Origin: Elephas maximus indicus
Lineage: Eukaryota; Chordata; Mammalia; Proboscidea; Elephantidae
Length of the DNA: 64,000 nucleotides
Direction: 5' to 3'
Assembly (NCBI RefSeq): GCF_024166365.1
Contig: NC_064839.1
Location: 35,352,378 to 35,416,377, forward strand
The notes under the pieces are model-generated. The model did not search any database. It was not told the origin of the DNA and worked only from the letters and a program-made list of their open reading frames with translations. This document shows, one piece after another, positions 59,801 to 64,000 of the stretch. The position numbers and the translations under genes are program-made. Each line of letters starts with the position of its first letter. Positions within the stretch are counted from its first letter, which is position 1.

Positions 59801-62300
59801 ATAACCCACCAAATCTCCTCTACTTAGGAGTCTTTAAGTTCCAAAAGCAACAAGGACAATAGGAAAGACCATCAGAATAAAGTTCCTGGTATATTCTATG
59901 GAGGAAAGGAACTTCTGTTTTATACATTTCCTCATTTCCGTTCCCACACTCTTGAGGCTCTCAGGGAAGGGGCAGACAATTCTTTACTGGTTTTTGCTGA
60001 CTTGACTATTTCTCTACTTTGCCTATGAGCACATAAACTTAATTGGGAAAGTGACTGGGTCAGTGACCTTCCGTGGGGAATACCATTGATTTGGCTAAAT
60101 CACTTTCAACTTTGCACTCCTGCCCTGGGATGACCGAATAATGAGATTTCATTAAAGGAGATTGGCAGTGAGGTTTTGACCATTTAATGCCCCTTGATTG
60201 AGTATACTGAAACACTGCAGGGTTGAGGAATTGGTCTTAATGTCTTGAAAAAAGCCCAGCTGGGAAAATTCCATTCTTCACGGCTGTGATATAGGTGGGA
60301 TGTGAGCGTTTTCTTCAATTTTAGATTCCAGCCTCTTTGCCAGCTGCTGCATTGATTCACCCCAAATTTACATGTCTTTTTTGGGCAGGCATTTTTTTTC
60401 CTAGGTGCATTGTAAGCTGTGGTCATGCACACGATGCGTTTTGGACTTAGCTTACAACCAGCACATGGTGTTTTGGTATCTCTGTGAAGGAGGGGGTGGA
60501 TGAAACAGGGGAGAGCAGCAGATGGCTTTAAAGGTGATGTGTCACTGGAACGCATCTCATGGGTCCTGCGTCCTCTGGGTGTGGGAAGCGGAACTGGTTG
60601 GCAACTGCCTTCTGTGGGATGAGCGTTACAGAAAGGACCCCTCCCACTCCCTTTGCCTCTTTGTAAGTCAGCCCAGATCATTTTTCCCAAGCGTTGGTGA
60701 TAAGTTCATCACTTCCTCATGCTGGGCAGAGCTGTTTCCCAAGGAAGTCAGAGATGAAATACCATTTGCTTGGCAAGAGGCTGTCTCTTGAGGTGTCAGT
60801 GACATTAGTGGGGGTGGTTTGTGTTGAAGCTTCATCTGAGGAGAACTTTAGTCACTTGGCCAGTCTGCAGTCTGAGTGGAAGAGAGTCTAGAAAACATAG
60901 AACCTGTGTGGGCAGAGTTCCTGCACATGTCAATTTGTTCCTTTCTGACAAAGTGTTATTGATGAGACTGACCAGGAGCCCCAGCTGGGCCCTTTGATCT
61001 TGTTGGCATGGAGTGCCAAGCTCTCTTTTGCCTCATACTCCCAATCTCTATGGTGTGGCTGGAAGAGGGTCTACAGTTCTCTTCCTGAAGTGAGGAGATT
61101 CATGGAAGCAGTGAGTATAATATGATTAGAAAATGGGGTTTGCCTGAAAAATCCCTACAGTCTTTGGCCCGTAGAAGTCCAATAAAATAGTGATTTAAAC
61201 AGTATGTTTTTGTCTTTTTAGCCTCTTCCAAATGACAGAACCTTACTCTACAATCCAGTTTCTCTCACAAATGAATCAGATGTCAGGAGGCGTACAGCCC
61301 ATGCCTTTAAAATTTCTAAGAAATACAAGGTAAGACATGTTTTCTTGCATTCTGGAGAGTTGATTACTTCTGATGTTATGAAAATGTAGTAAGCTTCACA
61401 ACAGGAAGACAATAGTACCTTTGCTTTGCAGAGAACCTGGTTTTGAAAAGACAAGTTTAACTTCTCCGAGGTTGTCTGTTCTTTAAGTCTGTAGTTCATC
61501 GTTCTTGTCTCAGTACATTGAGGCAGGCACGTCATACTTAGCCAAAATGAAATACCTAGGCAGTGAGAAATGATGTTGGAATTCAGTTGGGGTCTTTGTT
61601 TCTGTTAAAGCTGACTTTTAAATTTGAATTCTGGTTGAAGAATCTTCCCCAAGATAAATTGGAAACAAAAACTAAAGTCATTGAATTTATTATGACTTTC
61701 CCCTTTCTGGGCTAGGCTTTTACTGTATACAAAACAAGTATCTGTTGAGTTTAGGGTACTACAGGTATTTGGGGTCCCAGAACATCTTTCCAAGAATTGC
61801 AATAATTATTTTTAAAAGGAGGTAGTGTCCGTGTAAATTGTTCCAGTGTCATTAGCTTCTTGATGCATTTGTCACTTACGAGCTGTGAAGAATTTGGGCC
61901 CCAAAATCCTTGGCATTGATTCCTAAGAAATTAGAGAATTACAGATTTTTCTGTGCACGAAAACATGAAAAATCCCATTGAAGTCTTTTATGAATAACTC
62001 AATTAAAAGCTCCCAACCTTTCTAAGCATTTTGAGTCCTAGGTCAGGAGAGACTGTCAGAGGTTTAGGTAACTCCAGCCTCGAACTATACAGAACACCTT
62101 TTAGGCCAAGTGAGTCTAGTCAGGATTACCCCTGGAACTTGTGAAAATCCTGATAGAATCATTATCATCTCTCCAACCTGCAGCCTCTCCTCTTCATGGA
62201 ACTTTTGGATGAAAGAACACTGGTGGCAGTAGAGAGGCCCCTGGATGACATCATTGCACAGCTCCCACCACCTATCAAAAAGAAGAAATTTGGGACTTAA
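29659..62300 (+). CDS. UTP4: UTP4 / cirhin, small-subunit processome WD-repeat protein (complete, 16 coding exons)
   Basis: A nucleolar scaffold of the t-UTP (UtpA) subcomplex, needed for pre-rRNA transcription and early 18S processing; it folds as two tandem beta-propellers. Coding parts: 29659-29817, 32821-33012, 34502-34586, 36077-36166, 41819-42030, 45128-45299, 45406-45497, 46758-46854, 51932-51996, 53087-53209, 54951-55107, 56631-56737, 57843-57938, 59587-59772, 61222-61329, 62184-62300. All junctions are GT-AG, and phases join to one frame of 685 residues, from [18 protein letters not shown] to [13 protein letters not shown]. This is one shorter than the 686 I recall for human, because exon 16 has SDVRRR where human has an extra Ile. 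WD-like units are spread throughout (for example [12 protein letters not shown] and [21 protein letters not shown]), and the tail is lysine-rich. Arg565, the site of the human childhood cirrhosis variant R565W, is present. An open frame runs upstream of the ATG in the intron, but the acceptor at 29656 excludes it. Confidence 0.97.
31800..31965 (+). mobile_element. L2 LINE 3' end
   Basis: Ends in the L2-type 'caacacttggcaagtgccta' followed by 'attgaataaataa'. Confidence 0.65.
32160..32350 (-). mobile_element. MIR SINE
   Basis: Complement MIR: 'tttgggcaagccacttaacc' and the downstream 'tgtaagaataaaatac'. Confidence 0.7.
32425..32540 (-). mobile_element. Old L1 3' UTR fragment
   Basis: 'acaaattgataagttttgac' followed by 'gaaatcatcaccaagatag' is typical of old mammalian L1 3' UTRs read backwards. 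Confidence 0.6.
32821..33012 (+). CDS. UTP4: UTP4 exon 3 (residues 54-117)
   Basis: Begins TTTTTCCCAGGTCATGAG right after 'gtttttgtag' and ends CTTTTG|gtcagt; phase 0 at both ends. It encodes WD units around [12 protein letters not shown] and [15 protein letters not shown]. Confidence 0.96.
33013..34501 (+). other. UTP4: UTP4 intron 3
   Basis: Contains an old minus-strand L1 3' UTR piece at 33448-33720 ('ttgccattttaaccattttc', 'aatgttgtgcaaccttcatc'). The rest is A/T-rich and unassigned. Confidence 0.6.
33448..33720 (-). mobile_element. Old L1 (L1M-type) 3' UTR fragment
   Basis: Recognised from 'acataaaatttgccatttta' and 'cactcacaatgttgtgcaac', a common segment of old L1 elements in complement. 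Confidence 0.8.
34502..34586 (+). CDS. UTP4: UTP4 exon 4 (residues 118-146, last codon split)
   Basis: Starts ATTGGCTGTGAGGATGG after 'cccctgatag' and ends CAGAAAA|gtaagg. Encodes [12 protein letters not shown] and the following strand. Confidence 0.96.
35010..35130. mobile_element. hAT-like non-autonomous DNA transposon, internally deleted
   Basis: Bears 'gggttggcaaacttctgtaa' and the near-inverted end 'caatagtttgctgatc'; the middle is shortened. The family assignment is from memory of MER-type elements and is uncertain. Confidence 0.5.
35200..35880 (-). mobile_element. Old L1 3' UTR fragment interrupted by a SINE
   Basis: 'ctattacaaccagtgctgtg' before and 'ttcctagcagtgcgatggct' after the SINE are consecutive parts of one old L1 3' UTR in complement. 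Confidence 0.7.
35576..35730 (+). mobile_element. Afrotherian tRNA-derived SINE, head-deleted
   Basis: The degraded head lacks the 'gctgctaac' segment. The middle and tail ('gggttgctgtgagtcagaat') are intact. Confidence 0.9.
36077..36166 (+). CDS. UTP4: UTP4 exon 5 (residues 146-176, both end codons split)
   Basis: Between 'ctccccag' and AAATCAG|gtgact. Encodes [18 protein letters not shown]. Confidence 0.96.
36965..37175 (+). mobile_element. Afrotherian tRNA-derived SINE, long subtype
   Basis: Head 'gaaccttggttgcagagtgg', middle 'gagaaagatatggcaatctg', tail 'ggtctctatgagtcggaatt'. Confidence 0.92.
37286..39990 (-). mobile_element. L1 LINE, 3' UTR and C-terminal part of ORF2, inactive
   Basis: On the minus strand two broken reading frames match the L1 ORF2 C-terminal region: 39980-39615 ([29 protein letters not shown]) and 39717-39460 ([20 protein letters not shown]). 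A decayed remainder and a 3' UTR reach a T-run near 37290. The endonuclease and reverse transcriptase core are absent. The 3' UTR is collinear with that of the element at 47525, so both belong to the same lineage. Confidence 0.9.
38270..38448 (+). mobile_element. Afrotherian SINE inside the L1, with internal duplication
   Basis: Flanked by a 12-bp target duplication (taaaccttttct, 38258-38269 and 38449-38460). A 23-base segment (ggcagttagaatctaccagc...) occurs twice, at 38320 and 38348. Confidence 0.93.
40190..41415 (-). mobile_element. Older LINE-like repeat, family uncertain
   Basis: The plus-strand wording ('ctctcctccattttctcttt', 'gagtttttcatttctgccat', 'ttgtttcctgaatgttcttt') is that of an abundant old mammalian LINE/L1-type element in complement. 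A 90-residue minus-strand frame (40815-40543) is lysine/glutamate-rich and coiled-coil-like. Boundaries and family are uncertain. Confidence 0.45.
41819..42030 (+). CDS. UTP4: UTP4 exon 6 (residues 176-246)
   Basis: The longest coding exon, from 'atttttcag' to GTGTCTGAT|gtgagt. It encodes [13 protein letters not shown] and [12 protein letters not shown]. It lies 5.6 kb after exon 5, across a large L1 insertion. Confidence 0.97.
42304..42468 (-). mobile_element. Afrotherian tRNA-derived SINE, short subtype
   Basis: The A-run at 42304-42318 and the tail complement 'ttgagtcgatggccactcag' lead to the head complement 'ccactgtgccaccaagaaac'. Confidence 0.92.
43100..44690 (-). mobile_element. Old L1, 3' UTR and ORF2 remnant
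   Basis: T-rich plus-strand sequence with L1 ORF2 complement phrases ('tttgattcatttggaacttg', 'actgttttaattattgcggc', 'ttaaatgcattcctaaatgt'). Heavily mutated with no long ORF. Confidence 0.8.
44700..44865 (+). mobile_element. Afrotherian tRNA-derived SINE, short subtype
   Basis: Head 'ggaaccatggtggcacagtg', tail 'gggttgctatgattcggaat'. It sits at the right edge of the old L1. Confidence 0.92.
45128..45299 (+). CDS. UTP4: UTP4 exon 7 (residues 247-304)
   Basis: From 'atttcctag' to TCTGGAG|gtgggt. Encodes [13 protein letters not shown] and [13 protein letters not shown]. Confidence 0.96.
45406..45497 (+). CDS. UTP4: UTP4 exon 8 (residues 304-334)
   Basis: Separated from exon 7 by only a 106-bp intron; runs from 'ccatcccag' to CCTCAT|gtaagt. 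Encodes [16 protein letters not shown]. Confidence 0.96.
45498..46757 (+). other. UTP4: UTP4 intron 8
   Basis: Mostly a decayed L2 (46080-46670). The first 500 bp are unassigned. Confidence 0.55.
46080..46670 (+). mobile_element. L2 LINE 3' region
   Basis: Ends with the characteristic 'gattataagcttgttgagag' and 'acagtgcctggcatatagta', followed by 'caaataaatgga'. Confidence 0.8.
46758..46854 (+). CDS. UTP4: UTP4 exon 9 (residues 335-367, last codon split)
   Basis: From 'cttgcatacag' to GCAACAG|gtaagg. Encodes [16 protein letters not shown] and LELWRLGS. Confidence 0.96.
47525..51850 (-). mobile_element. L1 LINE with long 5' UTR, ORF1 remnant and ORF2 deletion
   Basis: Read on the minus strand: a GC- and repeat-rich 5' UTR (about 51850-50100); ORF1 with a coiled-coil part (49984-49631, including [19 protein letters not shown]) and a C-terminal domain (49342-49133, including RQWGDIY and [16 protein letters not shown]); then nearly all of ORF2 is missing; then the 3' UTR (about 48600-47525) ending at a T-rich edge. 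ORF1 is interrupted, so the copy is dead. The 5' UTR contains imperfect tandem modules. The right boundary is approximate. Confidence 0.88.
48447..48479 (-). mobile_element. Ultra-short L1 3' insertion (about 33 bp) with 17-bp duplication
   Basis: The insert (aaatttttattgtgctttaa...) equals the extreme 3' end of the L1 seen at 10954. It is flanked by aaatactgcttcttttt (48430-48446) and aaatactgtttcttttt (48480-48496), a duplication with one mismatch. It lies inside the older L1. Confidence 0.85.
51932..51996 (+). CDS. UTP4: UTP4 exon 10 (residues 367-388)
   Basis: A short 65-base exon between 'ttgttccag' and ACAAAG|gtaagg, encoding [19 protein letters not shown]. It sits immediately downstream of the 5' end of a minus-strand L1. 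Confidence 0.95.
51997..53086 (+). other. UTP4: UTP4 intron 10
   Basis: Contains an old L1 3' UTR piece (52200-52740); the last 350 bp are unassigned. Confidence 0.55.
52200..52740 (-). mobile_element. Old L1 3' UTR fragment
   Basis: 'aaacagtacaaaacagtata', 'ctccagttccactcactatc' and 'tgtatatccttccagaaaaa' are typical L1M 3' UTR phrases in complement. Confidence 0.7.
53087..53209 (+). CDS. UTP4: UTP4 exon 11 (residues 389-429)
   Basis: From 'atattgccag' to CAAAAG|gtaagt, phase 0 at both ends. Encodes [20 protein letters not shown]. Confidence 0.96.
53210..54950 (+). other. UTP4: UTP4 intron 11
   Basis: Mostly the RTE-clade fragment at 53425-54668, with short unassigned flanks. Confidence 0.65.
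53425..54668 (+). mobile_element. RTE-clade non-LTR retrotransposon, 5'-truncated
   Basis: On the plus strand, broken frames encode RTE/BovB-like reverse transcriptase pieces: [74 protein letters not shown], and near the C-terminus [20 protein letters not shown]. The endonuclease domain is missing, and stops and frameshifts are frequent. The 3' end (catagggtcgctatgagttg) matches the tail of the Afrotherian SINEs, so this LINE family probably mobilised them. Confidence 0.92.
54951..55107 (+). CDS. UTP4: UTP4 exon 12 (residues 430-482, last codon split)
   Basis: From 'tctcccaaag' to CGGTCAG|gtggga. Encodes [16 protein letters not shown] and [16 protein letters not shown]. Confidence 0.96.
55108..56630 (+). 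other. UTP4: UTP4 intron 12
   Basis: Contains a small old L1 3' UTR piece (about 55400-55640) and a SINE tail fragment (55906-55972). The rest is unassigned. Confidence 0.5.
55906..55972 (-). mobile_element. Afrotherian SINE tail fragment
   Basis: Only the 3' tail remains ('aaaccaaactcattgctgtc', 'caactcatagtgaccctgta'). Confidence 0.8.
56631..56737 (+). CDS. UTP4: UTP4 exon 13 (residues 482-517)
   Basis: From 'gccttcacag' to CTAAAG|gtgagc. Encodes the WD unit [19 protein letters not shown]. Confidence 0.96.
56738..57842 (+). other. UTP4: UTP4 intron 13
   Basis: Has a T-run at about 56876-56895. I see no recognisable repeat family or extra exon. Confidence 0.5.
57843..57938 (+). CDS. UTP4: UTP4 exon 14 (residues 518-549)
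   Basis: From 'atttattcccag' to GACCAGCAG|gtaaaa; the donor is weaker than its neighbours. Encodes [19 protein letters not shown]. Confidence 0.95.
58225..58400 (+). mobile_element. MIR SINE fragment
   Basis: 'tttgcagatgaggaaatcag' followed by a decayed 3' part. Confidence 0.55.
58475..58560 (-). mobile_element. MIR SINE fragment
   Basis: 'cctcatctataaaatgggga' and 'gttgtgaggattaaatgtga' are MIR complement phrases. Confidence 0.75.
58790..59460 (+). mobile_element. L1 3' UTR fragment in sense orientation
   Basis: 'ggaggacattttggcagtgt', 'ttcattgcaaccttgtttgt' and 'gtgaaaaaacaaaacaaggt' appear in the order of an old L1 3' UTR, ending in an A/T-rich tail. Confidence 0.8.
59587..59772 (+). 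CDS. UTP4: UTP4 exon 15 (residues 550-611), contains Arg565
   Basis: From 'cttctccag' to TCGTTG|gtgagt. Encodes [16 protein letters not shown] through MFCIIDKSL. Codon 565 is CGG at 59632-59634. Confidence 0.97.
59773..61221 (+). other. UTP4: UTP4 intron 15
   Basis: About 1.4 kb in which I recognise no repeat family, RNA gene or extra exon. Confidence 0.5.
61222..61329 (+). CDS. UTP4: UTP4 exon 16 (residues 612-647)
   Basis: From 'gtctttttag' to TACAAG|gtaaga, phase 0. At 36 codons it is one codon shorter than the human exon as I recall it, around [11 protein letters not shown]. The stretch before it (NPVSLTNE) also differs from human. Confidence 0.95.
61330..62183 (+). other. UTP4: UTP4 intron 16
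   Basis: Unassigned intronic sequence; no repeat family recognised. Confidence 0.5.
62184..62300 (+). CDS. UTP4: UTP4 exon 17, coding part (residues 648-685 and stop)
   Basis: From 'caacctgcag' to TAA. Encodes [19 protein letters not shown] and the basic C-terminus KKKKFGT. Confidence 0.97.
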   Translation, partial: PLLFMELLDERTLVAVERPLDDIIAQLPPPIKKKKFGT

Positions 62301-62363
62301 AACAGGGCACTGCCTGTGCCCTTCCTTGTACTGTCTACCCTGTTTCTTTTCACAAATCATGAT

Positions 62364-62369
62364 AATAAA
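62364..62369 (+). terminator. UTP4: UTP4 poly(A) signal
   Basis: AATAAA 64 bases after the stop codon, giving a very short 3' UTR that ends near 62385. Confidence 0.75.
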
Positions 62370-62389
62370 ACAAAGTTATTCTTTAGGAC

Positions 62390-62825
62390 TAGTCATTACA
62401 AATGTTATCTTCCAAAATAATGGACAGTGATTGCTCTTCATTGAACAAAAGTGAACAGAAACTCTAAGGCATTTGTAGCTAGGATAATGTTCCAAGTAGC
62501 TACAAACTCATCAAAATTTGTTAGGGTCCTGTTTGTTCTTTAGACCACAATCTCAGAAAATAGTTGCCCTCTATTCCCTAACACATGCCTAAGACATCAG
62601 AGAGCTGATGACCTTCACTGTCTGCCAGCCTCCAGCCGATGCAAAGGCGTGGGAACCTGCCCAGCATTGCCCTAGAGGGCAGGGAACAGTGCTTGCTTAT
62701 TCAAGATAGCCTAACTACCAATAACAATGATCATCCTTAGTGTTTAAGGAAGATTTCAACTGCAGCATTATAAGGGAGTGCTCTATCTAAAAAATAAATT
62801 CCTTCGACCTTTGACAGCCAGCTTT

Positions 62826-62866
<41 letters not shown>

Positions 62867-63680
62867 ATATGTATATATATGTTTATAATTTTAATCAGGC
62901 TTTGGGGTGTCAGTCTTATAACAGGTTTTCACGTGTTATATGGCATTTTCAAAAGTCAAGGAAACATTGGGCAGGGATTTCATTAGGGAGTAGGAGTAGA
63001 GATCTCTGTCCTTTTCTACCTGCTTTGATTTTTTTATTCCCATGGGGAGTTGTCAACTGACTAGTTTTAATGTGAACTTTTAAATTAGAAAGTGAAGAAC
63101 CACAGTTAACCTGAACTGAGCAGGTAGATTTCTTCCCCATTTCAGTGGATTAATTCTGTTGCATACCTATTGAGACCCAGTATGTGTGGCATTGTTGTTT
63201 TTTGGTTGGAGGGCAGAGAAGCATGTGGATTCTGATGACAACGTGAGTGAAGTGCTGATAAAAAAATTTTTTAGCTGAGATGAACCCCACCTTCCAGTCT
63301 GGAAGGAAAAAAATGTCAGAATTTAAGGTAGATGTGTGGGAAGGGAATTAACAAGTGATAAGAAAAACAAGAGCCCAATGATTTAAAACATACAGCCTAT
63401 TTCAGGTTTGGTAAGAGGGAACAGATACAACAAGGTTTACAATGGAAGCAACTTACCTCTACCCTATCTGTTTAGGTTTTCACAGTGAGTGACAGGAGCA
63501 GTTTAAACAAGAAGCTGTAACTTTTTAGGTCACCTGTCATAGCTTTCCTTTCCTCTTAAGTAAATGTCTCTCCGCGAGTAAGGCAGTATTCTCCCAGTCT
63601 GCATTAGATGGGCATTTCAACCTGTTCAGTAGGCCAGAAGATGTTTTAGGTCCTCATTTGTGTGATTTCAGGAGCCTTAG
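62390..63680. other. Intergenic DNA downstream of UTP4
   Basis: Apart from the microsatellite at 62824-62882, nothing is recognised. The human neighbour on this side is SNTB2; no exon of it is seen in this window. Confidence 0.55.
62824..62882. repeat. TA/CA compound microsatellite
   Basis: A short TA run leads into about 14 CA units, then 'tacacatatgtatatatatg'. Confidence 0.97.
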
Positions 63681-63681
63681 T

Positions 63682-63886
63682 AGGAGCCCTGGTGGTGCAG
63701 TGGTTAAGCGCCCAGCTGCTAACCGAAAGGTCAGCAGTTGGAACCCACCAGCGGCTGTGAGGGAAAAAGATGTAGTAGTCTGCTTCCATTAAAGATTTAT
63801 AGCCTTGGAAATCCTATGGGGCGATTTCACTCTTCTGTAGAGTCACTGTGAGTTGGAATTGACTCAACAGCAGTGGGTTTGATTTA
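63682..63886 (+). mobile_element. Afrotherian tRNA-derived SINE, long subtype
   Basis: Head 'aggagccctggtggtgcagt', middle 'aaagatgtagtagtctgctt', tail 'gagtcactgtgagttggaat'. Immediately followed by another copy. Confidence 0.93.
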
Positions 63887-63888
63887 GT

Positions 63889-64000
63889 TGGTGGTGTGGT
63901 GGTTAAGCGTTCAGCTGCTAACTGAAAGGTCAGCAGTTTGAACCCACCAGCCGCTTTGCAGGAGAAAGATGTGGCAGTCTGCTTCTGTAAAGGGTACAGT
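63889..64000 (+). mobile_element. Afrotherian SINE, cut by the window end
   Basis: Starts 'ggtggtgtggtggttaagcg' and runs off the window within the long-subtype middle ('gagaaagatgtggcagtctg'). Confidence 0.92.

Noticed and set aside
1..64000. CRISPR array, integron, prophage or bacterial-type operon
   Set aside because: No regularly spaced short repeats, no operon spacing and no ribosome binding sites. The whole window is mammalian in structure.
62400..64000. First exon or CpG island of the next gene (SNTB2)
   Set aside because: No CpG-rich stretch or recognisable coding sequence before the window ends.

Overview
This is vertebrate nuclear DNA. Genes are split by GT-AG introns, CpG islands mark promoters, and most of the rest is interspersed repeat. 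About fourteen tRNA-derived SINEs carry the Afrotheria-type consensus (head 'gagccctggtggygcagtgg', tail 'gtcgctatgagtcggaat'), and one RTE-clade LINE fragment carries a related 3' end. This points to a paenungulate, most likely an elephant. The gene order HAS3 (+), CHTF8/DERPC (-), UTP4 (+) is that of human 16q22.1.

Layout: 1-4090 is intergenic DNA with old L2/MIR copies and one SINE. A CpG island (about 4085-6180) holds the TATA-like HAS3 promoter and non-coding exon 1. HAS3 is complete: three coding exons (7734-8369, 12315-12416, 13265-14188) give 553 residues, with a 2.4 kb 3' UTR ending at a poly(A) signal at 16530. HAS3 is tail-to-tail with CHTF8 on the minus strand. The terminal CHTF8 exon holds the end of CHTF8 (121 residues, three coding exons) and then a 547-residue proline/glycine-rich ORF, DERPC, whose ATG overlaps the CHTF8 stop as ATGA. 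A 7 kb CHTF8 intron (SINEs, MIRs and a U6 retropseudogene with a perfect 15-bp target duplication) leads to a second CpG island at 27.6-28.6 kb. That island is a bidirectional promoter shared with UTP4. UTP4 (cirhin) fills 28.3-62.4 kb: a non-coding first exon and 16 coding exons giving 685 residues, all joined here in frame. Its introns are swollen by two large minus-strand L1s, several older L1 pieces, an RTE fragment and many SINEs. 62.4-64 kb is intergenic, with a CA/TA microsatellite and two SINEs in tandem at the end.

The genes do not form a pathway. HAS3 makes hyaluronan at the plasma membrane, CHTF8 is a small subunit of the CTF18-RFC PCNA loader, DERPC is a nuclear protein of unclear function, and UTP4 acts in the nucleolar small-subunit processome. 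CHTF8 and UTP4 are linked by their shared promoter, and CHTF8 and DERPC by a shared mRNA. I found no new gene system. The most interesting points are the ATGA bicistronic arrangement, the GC-skew flip with paired ETS sites at the bidirectional promoter, and a modular L1 5' UTR lying just upstream of UTP4 exon 10. Family names, human lengths and the human disease residue are recalled knowledge. Exon boundaries were read directly from the sequence.
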